A stretch of DNA of 64,000 nucleotides, from NCBI GenBank assembly GCA_002989075.1, contig PSQN01000006.1:682001-746000 (forward strand), read 5' to 3'. Of this stretch, positions 51,101 through 59,885 are shown one piece after another; position 1 is the stretch's first letter, and every line of letters begins with the position of its first letter. Below the pieces are notes generated by a model. The model was not told the origin of the DNA and searched no databases. It was given only the letters and a program-made list of their open reading frames with translations. The position numbers and the translations under genes are program-made. Source of the DNA: Arthonia radiata. Its lineage: Eukaryota > Ascomycota > Arthoniomycetes > Arthoniales > Arthoniaceae.

Positions 51101-51380
51101 GGCTGATGACAGTTTGAGCGTCTGGTTTGTCAAAGCGGATGATCCCAAGACGGTTGATTACCTGTACCATGATCTATCCTTCGCCGACATTCGGGCGATC
51201 GAAGGTGAAGGAACAAAGCAATTTGCCAAAGCTCACGCCGACCATCTCTGCGAAGCCGACATGTACAAAGCTGAGTACGAGTTCAACTTCCGTGGCATCT
51301 CTATGGAGACTTGGAAGTGCAAACATACCGTGAACGGGCCGACCAAGGATTACACGAGCGAGGCTGCTTATGAGCGATGA
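48110..51380 (+). CDS. FAD-dependent monooxygenase-like protein with C-terminal DUF6314-like domain
   Basis: Six exons (48110-48175, 48257-48549, 48866-49252, 49592-50060, 50216-50599, 50823-51380) keep one frame and give 718 residues. The N-terminus carries the FAD loop VVGGGPGGLVAAK and EKADKLGGLWN. A second dinucleotide loop VIGGGNSSGE lies near residue 221, the two-loop layout of flavin-containing monooxygenases. From about residue 545 a second domain begins FRALQGKWKLHRTI and has an acidic/aromatic C-terminal half that resembles DUF6314. The two parts are joined by an intron ending TTTGCAG; alternatives such as two adjacent genes are less likely because phase is kept. Substrate unknown. 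Introns 2, 3 and 4 are introner-like; 2 and 3 are double units joined at AG|GT. Confidence 0.83.
48550..48705 (+). other. Introner-like unit, first half of a double intron
   Basis: 156 bp, begins GTGAGTCTACAGCA and ends ACCGTGCTGACACTTGATTCGGCAG-like. It abuts directly another GT...AG unit at 48706, so the two together form the 316-bp intron 2 of the monooxygenase gene. Confidence 0.7.
48706..48865 (+). other. Second half of the double intron 2
   Basis: 160 bp, begins GTTAGTCACAGCATC and ends CACCTCGTAG before GGAGAACATC. The 5' AGCA block fits the introner-like family; the branch region (ATTGACTCAT) differs. No exon lies between the two units: flanking codons join as ADRYKIR-ENIKFG. Confidence 0.55.
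49253..49407 (+). other. Introner-like unit, first half of a double intron
   Basis: 155 bp, begins GTAAGTTCCACAGCAC and ends CAGTCGTGCTGACATTTTG...TAG. It is followed without a gap by GTACGT at 49408. Confidence 0.75.
49408..49591 (+). other. Introner-like unit, second half of the double intron 3
   Basis: 184 bp, begins GTACGTGTCAAAGCAC and ends CAGGCTGTGCTAATG...CCAG, with CTAAT in place of CTGAC as the branch site. Flanking codons join as APGSDR-PDLTTVE. Confidence 0.7.
50061..50215 (+). other. Introner-like intron (155 bp)
   Basis: Begins GTAAGTGCTACAGCATT, has core GCTAGAGCGCTGGCG in a block that starts 53 nt from the donor (50114-50135), and ends GAGCCGTGCTGACACATTA...TAG. Same family as 45651 and 54341. 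Confidence 0.8.
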
Positions 51381-51774
51381 GTGGCGTTTTGCTGCAGACT
51401 TGGTGGTTCAGCAATCGGCAAAACTTAAGGAGGAGCTACTTCCGCAGTAGCAGAAGACGTGTACAATACCGATGCAAGAGTATGTTCTCTTGTGAGTTCC
51501 ACATCGTGGTCCGTACTCAAAAATGACGACGCGTCCGCGACGCGCACCCTTGTTAACACGCTAGTCTGGACAACGTAAAGTGTGTGGAACATGAAACACG
51601 ACGATTATCGCGAACGCACGATTTCTGGAACTTTGCCTTTGCAGATTGTACGAAAACCAATCTGGACATTTCACAAAATCCCAGAAAATTAGCGTTGCCT
51701 CCACGTTGAGTCTCATGCTTCAAGGTCCTCCGTCGAGCCTTTAGCTTCATCACTGGAACCATCCTGCCCACAAG
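51381..51774. other. Short intergenic region, nothing recognised
   Basis: Separates two same-strand genes and presumably holds a terminator and a promoter. No motif or coding frame can be supported. Confidence 0.55.
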
Positions 51775-54027
51775 ATGCTCCCAGAAGTCTTAGGCGGGAG
51801 CTACAAGAGATACAAAGAAGATACCACAGTCTTCTGTACCTGGGTAAGTGATGAGGTTTGAAGACCGCAACTTTAATCGCTGCCCAAAACGTGCCAAGCA
51901 TCTATTCGTTGTTCAGTAGCCTCCCACGTGTTCCTAAAAGCCTCTATATTATCCCTCAAGAACTTCTCGCGCTGATGGAATGCCTATAGCTTGCGGAGAC
52001 AGCCAAGTCCTGCGGGTACAACCTCTCGGTCGAAAAGCAGTCTGCTGGACCGAAGAAAGTTGGTGCAGATGTCTTAAAGGCTCCTAAGCTCAAGGGCCGA
52101 GCAAGAAAGCTCGCTCGTGATGCGGCTGCTAAAGACGCACAGCCCAAGGTAACCCAGTCAGAGCAACCTCGAGTAGGAAGTGTTTATCACGTCACTACTC
52201 AGGACATTCAGCAGCAGATTGAGTCAGTCGCGACATCGACCAAAAAGAAGAATTAGATGCCTCTCCATATTCAACGTATACTTGAGCGAGCCATCAACGC
52301 TAGGCAGCACTGTACAGAATGGTATACGGCCACTGAGACCATGAATGGACATTCGAATGAGGGCCACATAAATTTTATACAGCTCTTGCAGTCTGCTATT
52401 GAAAAGCTGGCCTTTACAACAGCCGAAGCAAAGTCAGCCAGTGTTGCTAAGCAAAGCGCGCCTGGCACGACACATGCCGGTGTGGAGGCTTCGCAAAAGC
52501 TTGAGTCTATCCTCAACCGATTTGCAGTGCTTGACGTCGAAGACATCGACGAGAAGAGTGACATGACTGCTGTTGACGTAGATACCAAACTTAACGACAA
52601 AGCCGTACAGCCGTCGAAGGACGTGTACGAGATTGAGGTTGACGATAGGTGGGAACTGGCCTTTGCTGGGTTCTGCCTGTTCGAAGATCTGCACAAGATG
52701 CAAGATCTCGTCAAAACAGCGTGGCAAGCATACAAGGCGAACCAGTCAGATCTGATGACCACGACTCTAGTCACGACTGCCGCTATTGAAATCGTCAGAA
52801 GAGCAGAAGATCAGCTATGTACCAACTTTCAAGACGTAATACGACGTGAATACTCTTTCGGAGATATAGGTGAGTGCAGGTCCCCCACATCTTGTCTCAT
52901 TGCAATGCACCGCCACAGAAAACATCTGCTAGAATAGACCTGCTCAGCCAAAGTATCTCTACTGACATTCTATCACAGTATTCGCCATGTTCTCCGCCGA
53001 AGCTGCGCGAACGGGAGTAGACCCTATCGAGTACCTTGATTCAATGGAGTCTCTGCGCGTCACTGAGTTCGACAACTTTGTGTACCTACCTACAGGGCGC
53101 ACCCTGATGAGCTTTGCAAAACTTCGGTATGTTATGAAACAGTCGTGGCCACCTCCGGTTCCTTCATTGCGCTTCAACTACATCGCGCGCCCAGAGCTTC
53201 TGGAAACCCCATACATGCGCAAGTTGGAAGAAGAGCACAGAATTCTGTCTCAACTCTTACTTGACCTAGCACTCAACGATGACTTGGGCTTCCACATCAA
53301 GAAGCTTAGCGAAGCTAAGATTGAGACGACATTCGACGACCGTTTCAGCAAGAGTATGCATCCGCTCTGGACTAAAGGTATCACACATTTACATGCGGTC
53401 TTTGCTGCACGACTGCTCCTCGATATTCAAGGTGTCATGGGAGATGAGCTCGGCAATGCCCGTCGAGAGATGTTGCAGTCAGTGGCCCAGATCGAAAACA
53501 AGTACGAGTTCTTCCAAGACGAGGGCGGCGCACTAGACGTCAGGAGTGGCGTGCGCTGGGCATCCAAAGACACTGAGCTCGTAATGAACATCCACAGCTC
53601 ACTGAGTTCCTGCCTCAGTTATGACGCTCTTGGTCTTGGCAAGAACATGATGTTGGAAGGTTTCAATGGGCACCGGGCCGGAGATGTTGGCGATCTTCCG
53701 GCTGACGTTAAAGAGGCCATGGAGAAGCAAATGTACGATGACAAGGGACTTGACCGTCCAGAGCCTCCGTCTGCCGAGCACAAGCGGAATGCGGAGATGT
53801 TGGACATCCAAATGATTGAGCCCGATCGTGACCCCGACTTTGCTTACAGGAGCAAGTGAGTATTCACCTGCAGAAGGTCAGGTCCTGACACTTTACTGAC
53901 TAGATGTAGTCCCTTGTACAGCGGGACTGTCCTACTCAACCTTACCTTCCAGACGGAAGCGGCCGGCATAGCTCTGGCCAACCATCACATGTCTCACTTT
54001 GCGGCTTGCCATTTGTACAACGCTCTT

Positions 54028-54129
54028 CGTCAACATAAGCTCATCGTCAACATAAGCTCATCGTCAATATAAGCTCATCGTCAACATAAGCTCATCGTCA
54101 ACATAAGCTCATCGTCAACATAAGCTCAT
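54028..54129 (+). repeat. Six tandem copies of a 17-bp unit inside an exon
   Basis: Unit CGTCAACATAAGCTCAT, repeated at 54028, 54045, 54062, 54079, 54096 and 54113; the third copy has one C-to-T change (CAATATAAG). The sequence on both sides joins in frame if only one copy (or 4, or 7) is present. With six copies the net shift is +1. Confidence 0.95.
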
Positions 54130-54340
54130 CGATTTTACATGGCCCGAGATGGAGCGCATGATTCATCGACACATGGTACCGCTATTCGCGGGCCAAGTAC
54201 CGACAACGCCCCAGTTCATCGAATCGACTTTCGCACTGCGCATCGGAATAGCAGGGAGAACAGCAAACTCGCTGAAGCGCTTCCAGGACAAACAACCATT
54301 TAGAATCAAGAGCGCTCCGCTTGTGGAGACCCTGTCCCGT

Positions 54341-54483
54341 GTAAGTCTTCAAGCACCTGCGCATTCCGCTCTGCTGCCAATGGAGCAGTGTCCGGCAGCT
54401 AGGGTGCTGGCGTTTTCTTAAAATGCTCTGTCTCATACTTTCAATGGTGCCCGGGAGAGGCCGTGCTGACACTCCTCACCCAG
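54341..54483 (+). other. Introner-like intron (143 bp)
   Basis: Begins GTAAGTCTTCAAGCACC, has core GCTAGGGTGCTGGCG in a block that starts 53 nt from the donor (54394-54415), and ends GGCCGTGCTGACACTCC...CAG. Closest to the intron at 45651 (142 bp). Confidence 0.8.
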
Positions 54484-55058
54484 GCCATGAACGAACAAGA
54501 GACTCCCGAAAGATCACTCTACTCCCTAGAACAGACCATGCAGGACGATCTCTCTGCCGTCAAGGACACAAGCAGCACACTGTCCAAGCGACGGGCGCAG
54601 AGAAAGCAGCTGACGCCGCTGCAGTTCTTACAACAGCTGCGCGACTACCTCCCAACAGCATTGCCCAGCATCAATATCGACTACATTACATTGACAAAGA
54701 TGTCTAACGACCTGATGAGGCGCGTGCGAACCGAGCTGTCTCGTAAGGTAGAAGTACGCAGCCATGACGCAGCCGTTTGAGCATTGATGGACACGCTAAC
54801 ACGCGGCAGGTCCAGTATCCCGACGTGAGGCTCGCAGGAGACTCCAACGACTTCGGACCGATTCTTACCGTTCAAGGCATCCTACATGAGAACCTCCAAT
54901 ACGCGAAGCTATACGAGCAGTCTCGGCGGAAGGAACCCTATCAAGGCGGCCCGCAGTTGAATGTCGCTGCAGGCGTGTTCAAAGCCTTTCGTACAAAGCA
55001 CAAGCACGCCTTTCAACAGGTTTCAGGTCCTGTTCAAGGCGTTCGCCAAGAATCGTAG

Positions 55059-55403
55059 CCGTTTCCTGTACTGAACGCAACTTGTTGGTCAGGTAGGCGG
55101 TCTGCCGACTTCGAGGGACTGCCTAGCGAAGTAGCATCGTTCTGACAGTCCTTGGGCTAAGTCAGCGAACTCCGCAACCTTCGGAGTAGATGAAATAGAC
55201 AGCTTGTAAGCCAAACCTAATCACATCATTGGCTTACAAATGCACTGGGTCACGTGCTATGTCCACCAGCACTACTTCAATGCGCGATTGTTTTTCTTTC
55301 CTACGCAGAATTGTCATCACTATTCATCGTTTATCTAACACCAACACTTCTCACGGCCACCACATCCAAACGTTGCACCACCTCACTACCACCCACACCT
55401 ACC
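55059..55403. other. Intergenic region and leader of the Gal80-like gene
   Basis: No coding evidence. The last 90 bases are rich in C, A and T (CCACCTCACTACCACCC), typical of a fungal 5' leader. Confidence 0.6.
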
Positions 55404-56706
55404 ATGTCTCCTCCAAACCAGCCCCTCCGCCTCGCCATCATCGGCCTCTCCTCCAGCGCCACAACATCCTGGGCCTCCTCCGCACACCTTCCCGCTCTTC
55501 TTTCCCCACCAGGCCGCCAAAACTACACCATAACCGCTCTCCTCAACTCCTCCGTCTCCGCCGCTGAAGCCGCGATAAAGCACTACGACCTCCCGTCCAA
55601 CACAAAGACGTACGGCGACCCCCAATCCCTCGCCGACGACCCGGATATCGACGCCGTCATCTGCTCCACCCGCGTCGACACGCACTACGCCACCATCCTG
55701 CCCAGCGTGAAAGCGGGCAAGCACGTGGTCGTGGAATGGCCCATCGCTGCCAACCTCTCCGATGCGCGTGCGTTGGTCGCAGAGGCAATAAAGAGCGGCA
55801 GCCGTGTCGCGATTATGTTGCAGGGACGGTGGGCGCCGCCCGTACTGAAGATCAGCGAGGTGTTGGAGAAAGGGGAGCTGGGGAAGCTGTTGAGCAGTGA
55901 AGTCGTGGCACGGGGCGGCGTGATCGATCGCGCGAGTCTGCCGGTGGGACTGCGGTATTTCACGGAGAGGAAGGTCGGAGGGAACCCGGTTGTGATGTGA
56001 GTCTTCCTACAAGTGCCAGCTAAGGCTCAACTGACGCGAAACAGCGGCTTCGGCCACATGGTCGACTTCGTGCAGGCCGTTGTTGGCAACCTTGACCCCG
56101 CGACGACGCACGCGCGCATGCAGATACAGCGGCCCCGCGTTCGGATTCGGTACTCGGACAAAGACTCCAGTGCGAAGGATGAACACGTTCAGAGCGATGT
56201 GCCTGATCTCATCAGCCTGCACGGCTCACTCCCGGAGACGCCGCATGTGGCTAAGAACGCGACGCTGGCGGTCAACTTTCGTAAAGGCCAGCCGTTTAAG
56301 GGTGATGCTGCGTTTGTGTGGAGCTTGAATTTCGAGAAGGGCGAACTCAGGCTTAGCAGCCCGGAAGGTGAGTCCAATGCTACCCTCTACGGTTACGCAT
56401 GCATCGCCATGCTAGTTACCGTATTCGTCCTTTGCATGAATGCTAAGGATCGCAGGTCCCTCACTCCAAGCAAACTCCTATGAGAACCCGCCGACGATCA
56501 TACTGCACGACCACGCGACCGACGAGGTGCGCGAGATCGCTTGGGACTTCAGTGAAGAGCAGAAAGCGATACCTGCGAGAGCGAGGAGTATTTTGACGTG
56601 CTTGGTCGCCTTCGCGAAGGGTGACGAGCAGTATGTGGGCTTGGAGGATGCGTTGGGGAGGGCGGAGCAGATTGAGGGGTGGTGGGAGAGTGGGCTTGTG
56701 CAATAG
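55404..56706 (+). CDS. Gal80-like NAD(P)-dependent oxidoreductase (GFO/IDH/MocA family)
   Basis: Three exons (55404-55996, 56045-56367, 56456-56706; introns 48 and 88 bp) encode 388 residues, the usual family length. The N-terminal Rossmann domain begins LRLAIIGLSSS near residue 8 and contains SSAHLPALLS. Further on come DPDIDAVICSTRVDTHY and GKHVVVEWPIAAN, where the family usually has EKP; the Lys is replaced by Trp, as in Gal80-type members. That loss argues for a regulator or an atypical dehydrogenase rather than a classical sugar dehydrogenase. The C-terminal domain starts with IGFGHMVDFVQ. I chose the start MSPPNQPL, as upstream codons are not conserved in character. It converges with the GMC gene on the other strand. 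Yeast Gal80 represses Gal4; whether this protein does so is unknown. Confidence 0.88.
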
Positions 56707-57266
56707 GTCTTTAGCTCTCGATAGCAGTCTAGAGATAAGTTAGTGGTGCTCAGCTATCTCTTCAGAGTCAAAGGATGGTCAGCAGGCATAGTCCGTTGCG
56801 TCTCCAAATAGGTCTATCTCGGTGACAGCACCGCTTGAGCGGTTGGCGTACGAAAAATCGCAAAGTCATGCAAGGTAGACATGCGAAGGACGTCTTGCCA
56901 GATGGCAGTCGCGACGTCCCGTGAGTAAGCGCGCCTGCTCAGAAATGCATTCCGCGGACGATGTGCACATAAACCGCCGCCGACGTCAGCTACTCACCGT
57001 CGGCACGAAGTCTCTCAGCAACATGAAGCATGCAAGGAAGCTCAATCTCAATTCGATGTGATCGATTCTGTTTATTAATATTAACGATGGTCTGTGATGT
57101 AATAGTCTTGTACAGTATTGTCGTTTTATCGTTATGTGCGACCCCTTACATCACCATTATGGTCTGATACCTTCACTTCACACAATCCGATCCACACAGA
57201 TCCATCGCTATGTATGCTTGTACAACAGCAAACGCCGCTTATGCAATGCTCTTCCTACATACTCTC
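56707..57266. other. Convergent intergenic region, nothing recognised
   Basis: Lies between the 3' ends of the Gal80-like gene and the GMC gene and should hold both terminators. No coding frame with support. Confidence 0.6.
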
Positions 57267-59885
57267 TCATGCTGAAAAGGCTCGGCGAATGTGTTGCGGG
57301 TAGCCTGATGGCGCTGCCGGCGCTGCCGATGAGGCTGCCGGCGCTGCTGATGAAGCTGCCGGCGCTGCTGATGACGCTGTCGGCGCTGCTGATGACGCTG
57401 ATGACGCTGCCGACGATAATGAAGATGACGATGACGAAGATGAAGATGATGATGACGACGACGACGAAGATGATGAAGATGATGACGACGACGACGCGGA
57501 CGAAGATGATGATGTTGATGACCCTGCGATTTGCGAGTCATCGGGCAGGTCGATGCCCACCAGCGCCGCCAGAGGGTCTTCGATGGTCCCGATAACGCCA
57601 CCAACCGCGTCTGACAGGCCGGCAATGAGTGCGTCGCCAAAGGCAAGAGCAGCGCCCGACGGCATGCCCTTGCTAGCCGGCTCTTCCTCGCCGGTCGGAG
57701 CGTTCTTGGATGGCGTATCGTCGTAGTTGGGGTATGTAGCGACCTGCGACGGGATCGCACCGCTCTCGTCAACGGCATCGGGGTCTTGACGCTTGATGAC
57801 GTCCCGGACGTGGCGAGTCTCAGGCATGACCCGGTCGGAACGCTTGCGAGTCGTCCTGGTGCAGGCCGTGGTGTCGAGCGGCGATCGGGGTACACGAGGA
57901 GGGTTCGCGGCCTGAGCGGCTTTGATGATGTCGGCGGCCTTCTCCGCGACGGCGTAGACGACTGACTCCATGTGTGTGGCGGGGATGATGGGCTGGATGG
58001 ACGCGTCCACGACACGCAAATTCTGGGTGCCATAGACGAGGAGGTTCGCGTCGACGACACCGCCGTTCGCTCGCGGCGACATTGCAGCGGTACCAGCTGG
58101 GTGGAACTCCGTGCCGAGTGAGTTGTTCATGAAGGTCTGGTAGTCTTGCACGGTGCCGGCGTGGCCGGGTGCGTATTGGAATGGCTGCATGATCTGGATA
58201 GCGGGCTGCTGGAAGAGGCGGTCGTTCCAGCGTAAGGCGTCGTACATCATGTTGTAATCGACGGGGTTGGACGCATAGCGGAAGTCGAGAGCGGGGTACT
58301 GGAAGGCGTCAGTGCTGACGGCGTGCACAGAGCCGCGGGTCAGAGGACGCATGTTGGAAATTTGAGTGCCACCCTCGTTGCTCTGGAGGAACTCGATGGC
58401 ACCACGGTTGGGATCGTTCAGGGCGGGGATCAGCAAGGCGCGCTGACGAGCGTATCCTTGAACGACTGAAGGATCGAGACCGGGTGCAAGGAAGTCAGCG
58501 GTGCCTTGAGCCCTGGCGGCTGCTGCAAAGTCGTTGGCGCGAGTTGAGAACTGGGGCAAAGAAAGAAAAGCGTTGCCGTCGGGAGGTCCGAATGTGTATG
58601 GGCCGGTGCGGTTGGCGAAGTACATCTGGCGAGCGGCAGCATTGATTGTCGCGTTGTTGAGAATGTTAGAGTAGACGTAAGATTGGTTGTTGAAGCCTTG
58701 ACCCATATGCATGAGCATGTGGTCTTGAAGGTTGTTGCCGACACCAGGAGCGCTGACGCGAGTGGCGAGACCGAGGCTGTTAAGAATGTTGGTGTCGCCA
58801 ATGCCAGAAAGCTCGAGTGTCTGCGGGGTTCGCAGGGCACCAGCCGCAAGGATGACCTCGCGGTTCGCGGTAGCGGTCCAAGGTGGATTGTTGTAAGAGT
58901 CAATACTGAGCACACCAACGGCACGCAACCCACCGCTAGCAGGCGCATTACAGCCACCTTCGAAGAGCACACGCTGGACGTGCTGAGCAGACGAGACCCA
59001 GAAGTTGGGACGATTCTGGACGGTGTCCCATCGAGCTCGCCGCGCGTCGGCGCGTGACTGAGTTGCGGGAAACATACCTTGCGGCAACCACATGGCACCC
59101 TTCTGCGGAGGGTTCTGCGGTTCCCGCTGGGTGGGGATACCCATCGCATTCATGGCTGAGAAGAAGTTCTGGCTGGGCGTGTACTTGAAGCGAGGGAAAG
59201 TCACAGGCTGTGGGCCGGTAAGACCATGGACAGCAGGGTCGTAGCCGATGCCATACGCGCTGGCAACGGCTTGACTGGTTTCTGGCGTGAAAGTTTCGGA
59301 CTGTCGCAGTGAGTGTTAACGCTGAGATACTACGGAAGTCAGGATGATGCGCGCTCACCTTGCGGAAGTAAGGGAATAGAGCTGCCCAATTCCATCCGTC
59401 GTTGCCAAGAGCAGCCCAAGAGTCGTAGTCTTGGGTGTCGCCGCGATTCCACAACATAGCGTTGATCAAGGTGCCACCACCGAGACCACGGCCTTGAGGG
59501 ATGGTGATGCCTCTGTTGTTGAGATTAACCTGCGGTACTGTAACCTGTAATCGGATTAGCAACGGGCGTGGATGGCTGGGGAAAAATCAACAAGACGTAC
59601 GTCACACCAATTGTAGCCACCACATGCACCGAAGTTGAAGCCTGCTGAGCCTTGAAAGGCGGGGATGGTGATCCTTTCCTCGCCTTGGTCAACATCGCCG
59701 GCCTCAAGGAGAAGCACATTGATGTTGGGGTCCTCGGTGAGACGGTTGGCAACCGTCAAGCCTGCAGGACCACCGCCGACGACGACGTAGTCAAAGGTTC
59801 CCGGAGGCGGCAGGTAGACATTGAGACCACCGGCGAGAGCCTTACCAGCGAGAAGGCCGACGAGAGCCAATGCTGGGCGAGACAT
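57267..59885 (-). CDS. Secreted GMC oxidoreductase with a long Ser/Ala-rich C-terminal tail
   Basis: Three minus-strand exons (59885-59601, 59544-59359, 59300-57267; introns 56 and 58 bp) encode 834 residues. A signal peptide (SRPALALVGLLAGKALA) precedes the FAD loop YVVVGGGPAGLTVANRL near residue 35. GRGLGGGTLINAM and the second GMC signature GALRTPQTLELSGIG follow. The C-terminal active-site region has HPAGTAAMS with the catalytic His near 557, LRVVDASIQP, and a second His near 600 (ATHMESVV). The family (glucose oxidase, aryl-alcohol oxidase, choline dehydrogenase) oxidises alcohols or sugars with FAD; the substrate here is unknown. Normal members end near 600 residues. This one adds about 210, including a run of more than 30 near-continuous serines and SSAAPAA-type repeats, encoded by a trinucleotide-rich tract. 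The tail has no hydrophobic end for a GPI anchor. Confidence 0.92.
57300..57530 (-). repeat. Trinucleotide-rich low-complexity tract in the GMC tail
   Basis: On the plus strand GATGACGACGACGA-type repeats (57420-57530) and GCTGCCGGCGCTGCTGATGA-like 15- to 18-bp units (57305-57410) follow each other. Read on the minus strand they give the poly-Ser stretch and Ser-Ser-Ala-Ala-Pro repeats. Such tracts are prone to length changes in whole codons. Confidence 0.85.

Larger units (their letters stand above)
51775..55058 (+). pseudogene. DUF6604-type protein, disrupted by a stop codon and a 17-bp repeat expansion
   Basis: Exons: 51775-51843, 51990-52869, 52979-53855, 53910-54340, 54484-54747 and 54810-55058. 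The N-terminus (MLPEVLGGSYKRYKEDT...WLAETAKSCGY) is that of the fungal DUF6604 family; the function is unknown. The long middle is helical, with no enzyme motif I can name. Two lesions interrupt it. One is TAG at 52254-52256 between TKKKN and MPLHIQR in the same frame. The other is six copies of a 17-bp unit at 54028-54129 that shift frame and reach TAA at 54070-54072. Counting one copy, the exons sum to an exact multiple of three (895 codons), which shows the gene was once intact. A 108-bp intron (GTAACC at 52149 to TAG at 52256) could remove the first lesion but would delete conserved-looking residues. Intron 5 (54341-54483) is introner-like. Confidence 0.75.

Noticed and set aside
54028-54129. 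CRISPR-like array
   Set aside because: The units are head-to-tail with no spacers and lie inside a eukaryotic exon; it is a minisatellite.
54149-54421. Separate small gene starting at the ATG 54149
   Set aside because: It is the continuation of the DUF6604 exon after the 17-bp repeat and runs into the introner-like intron.
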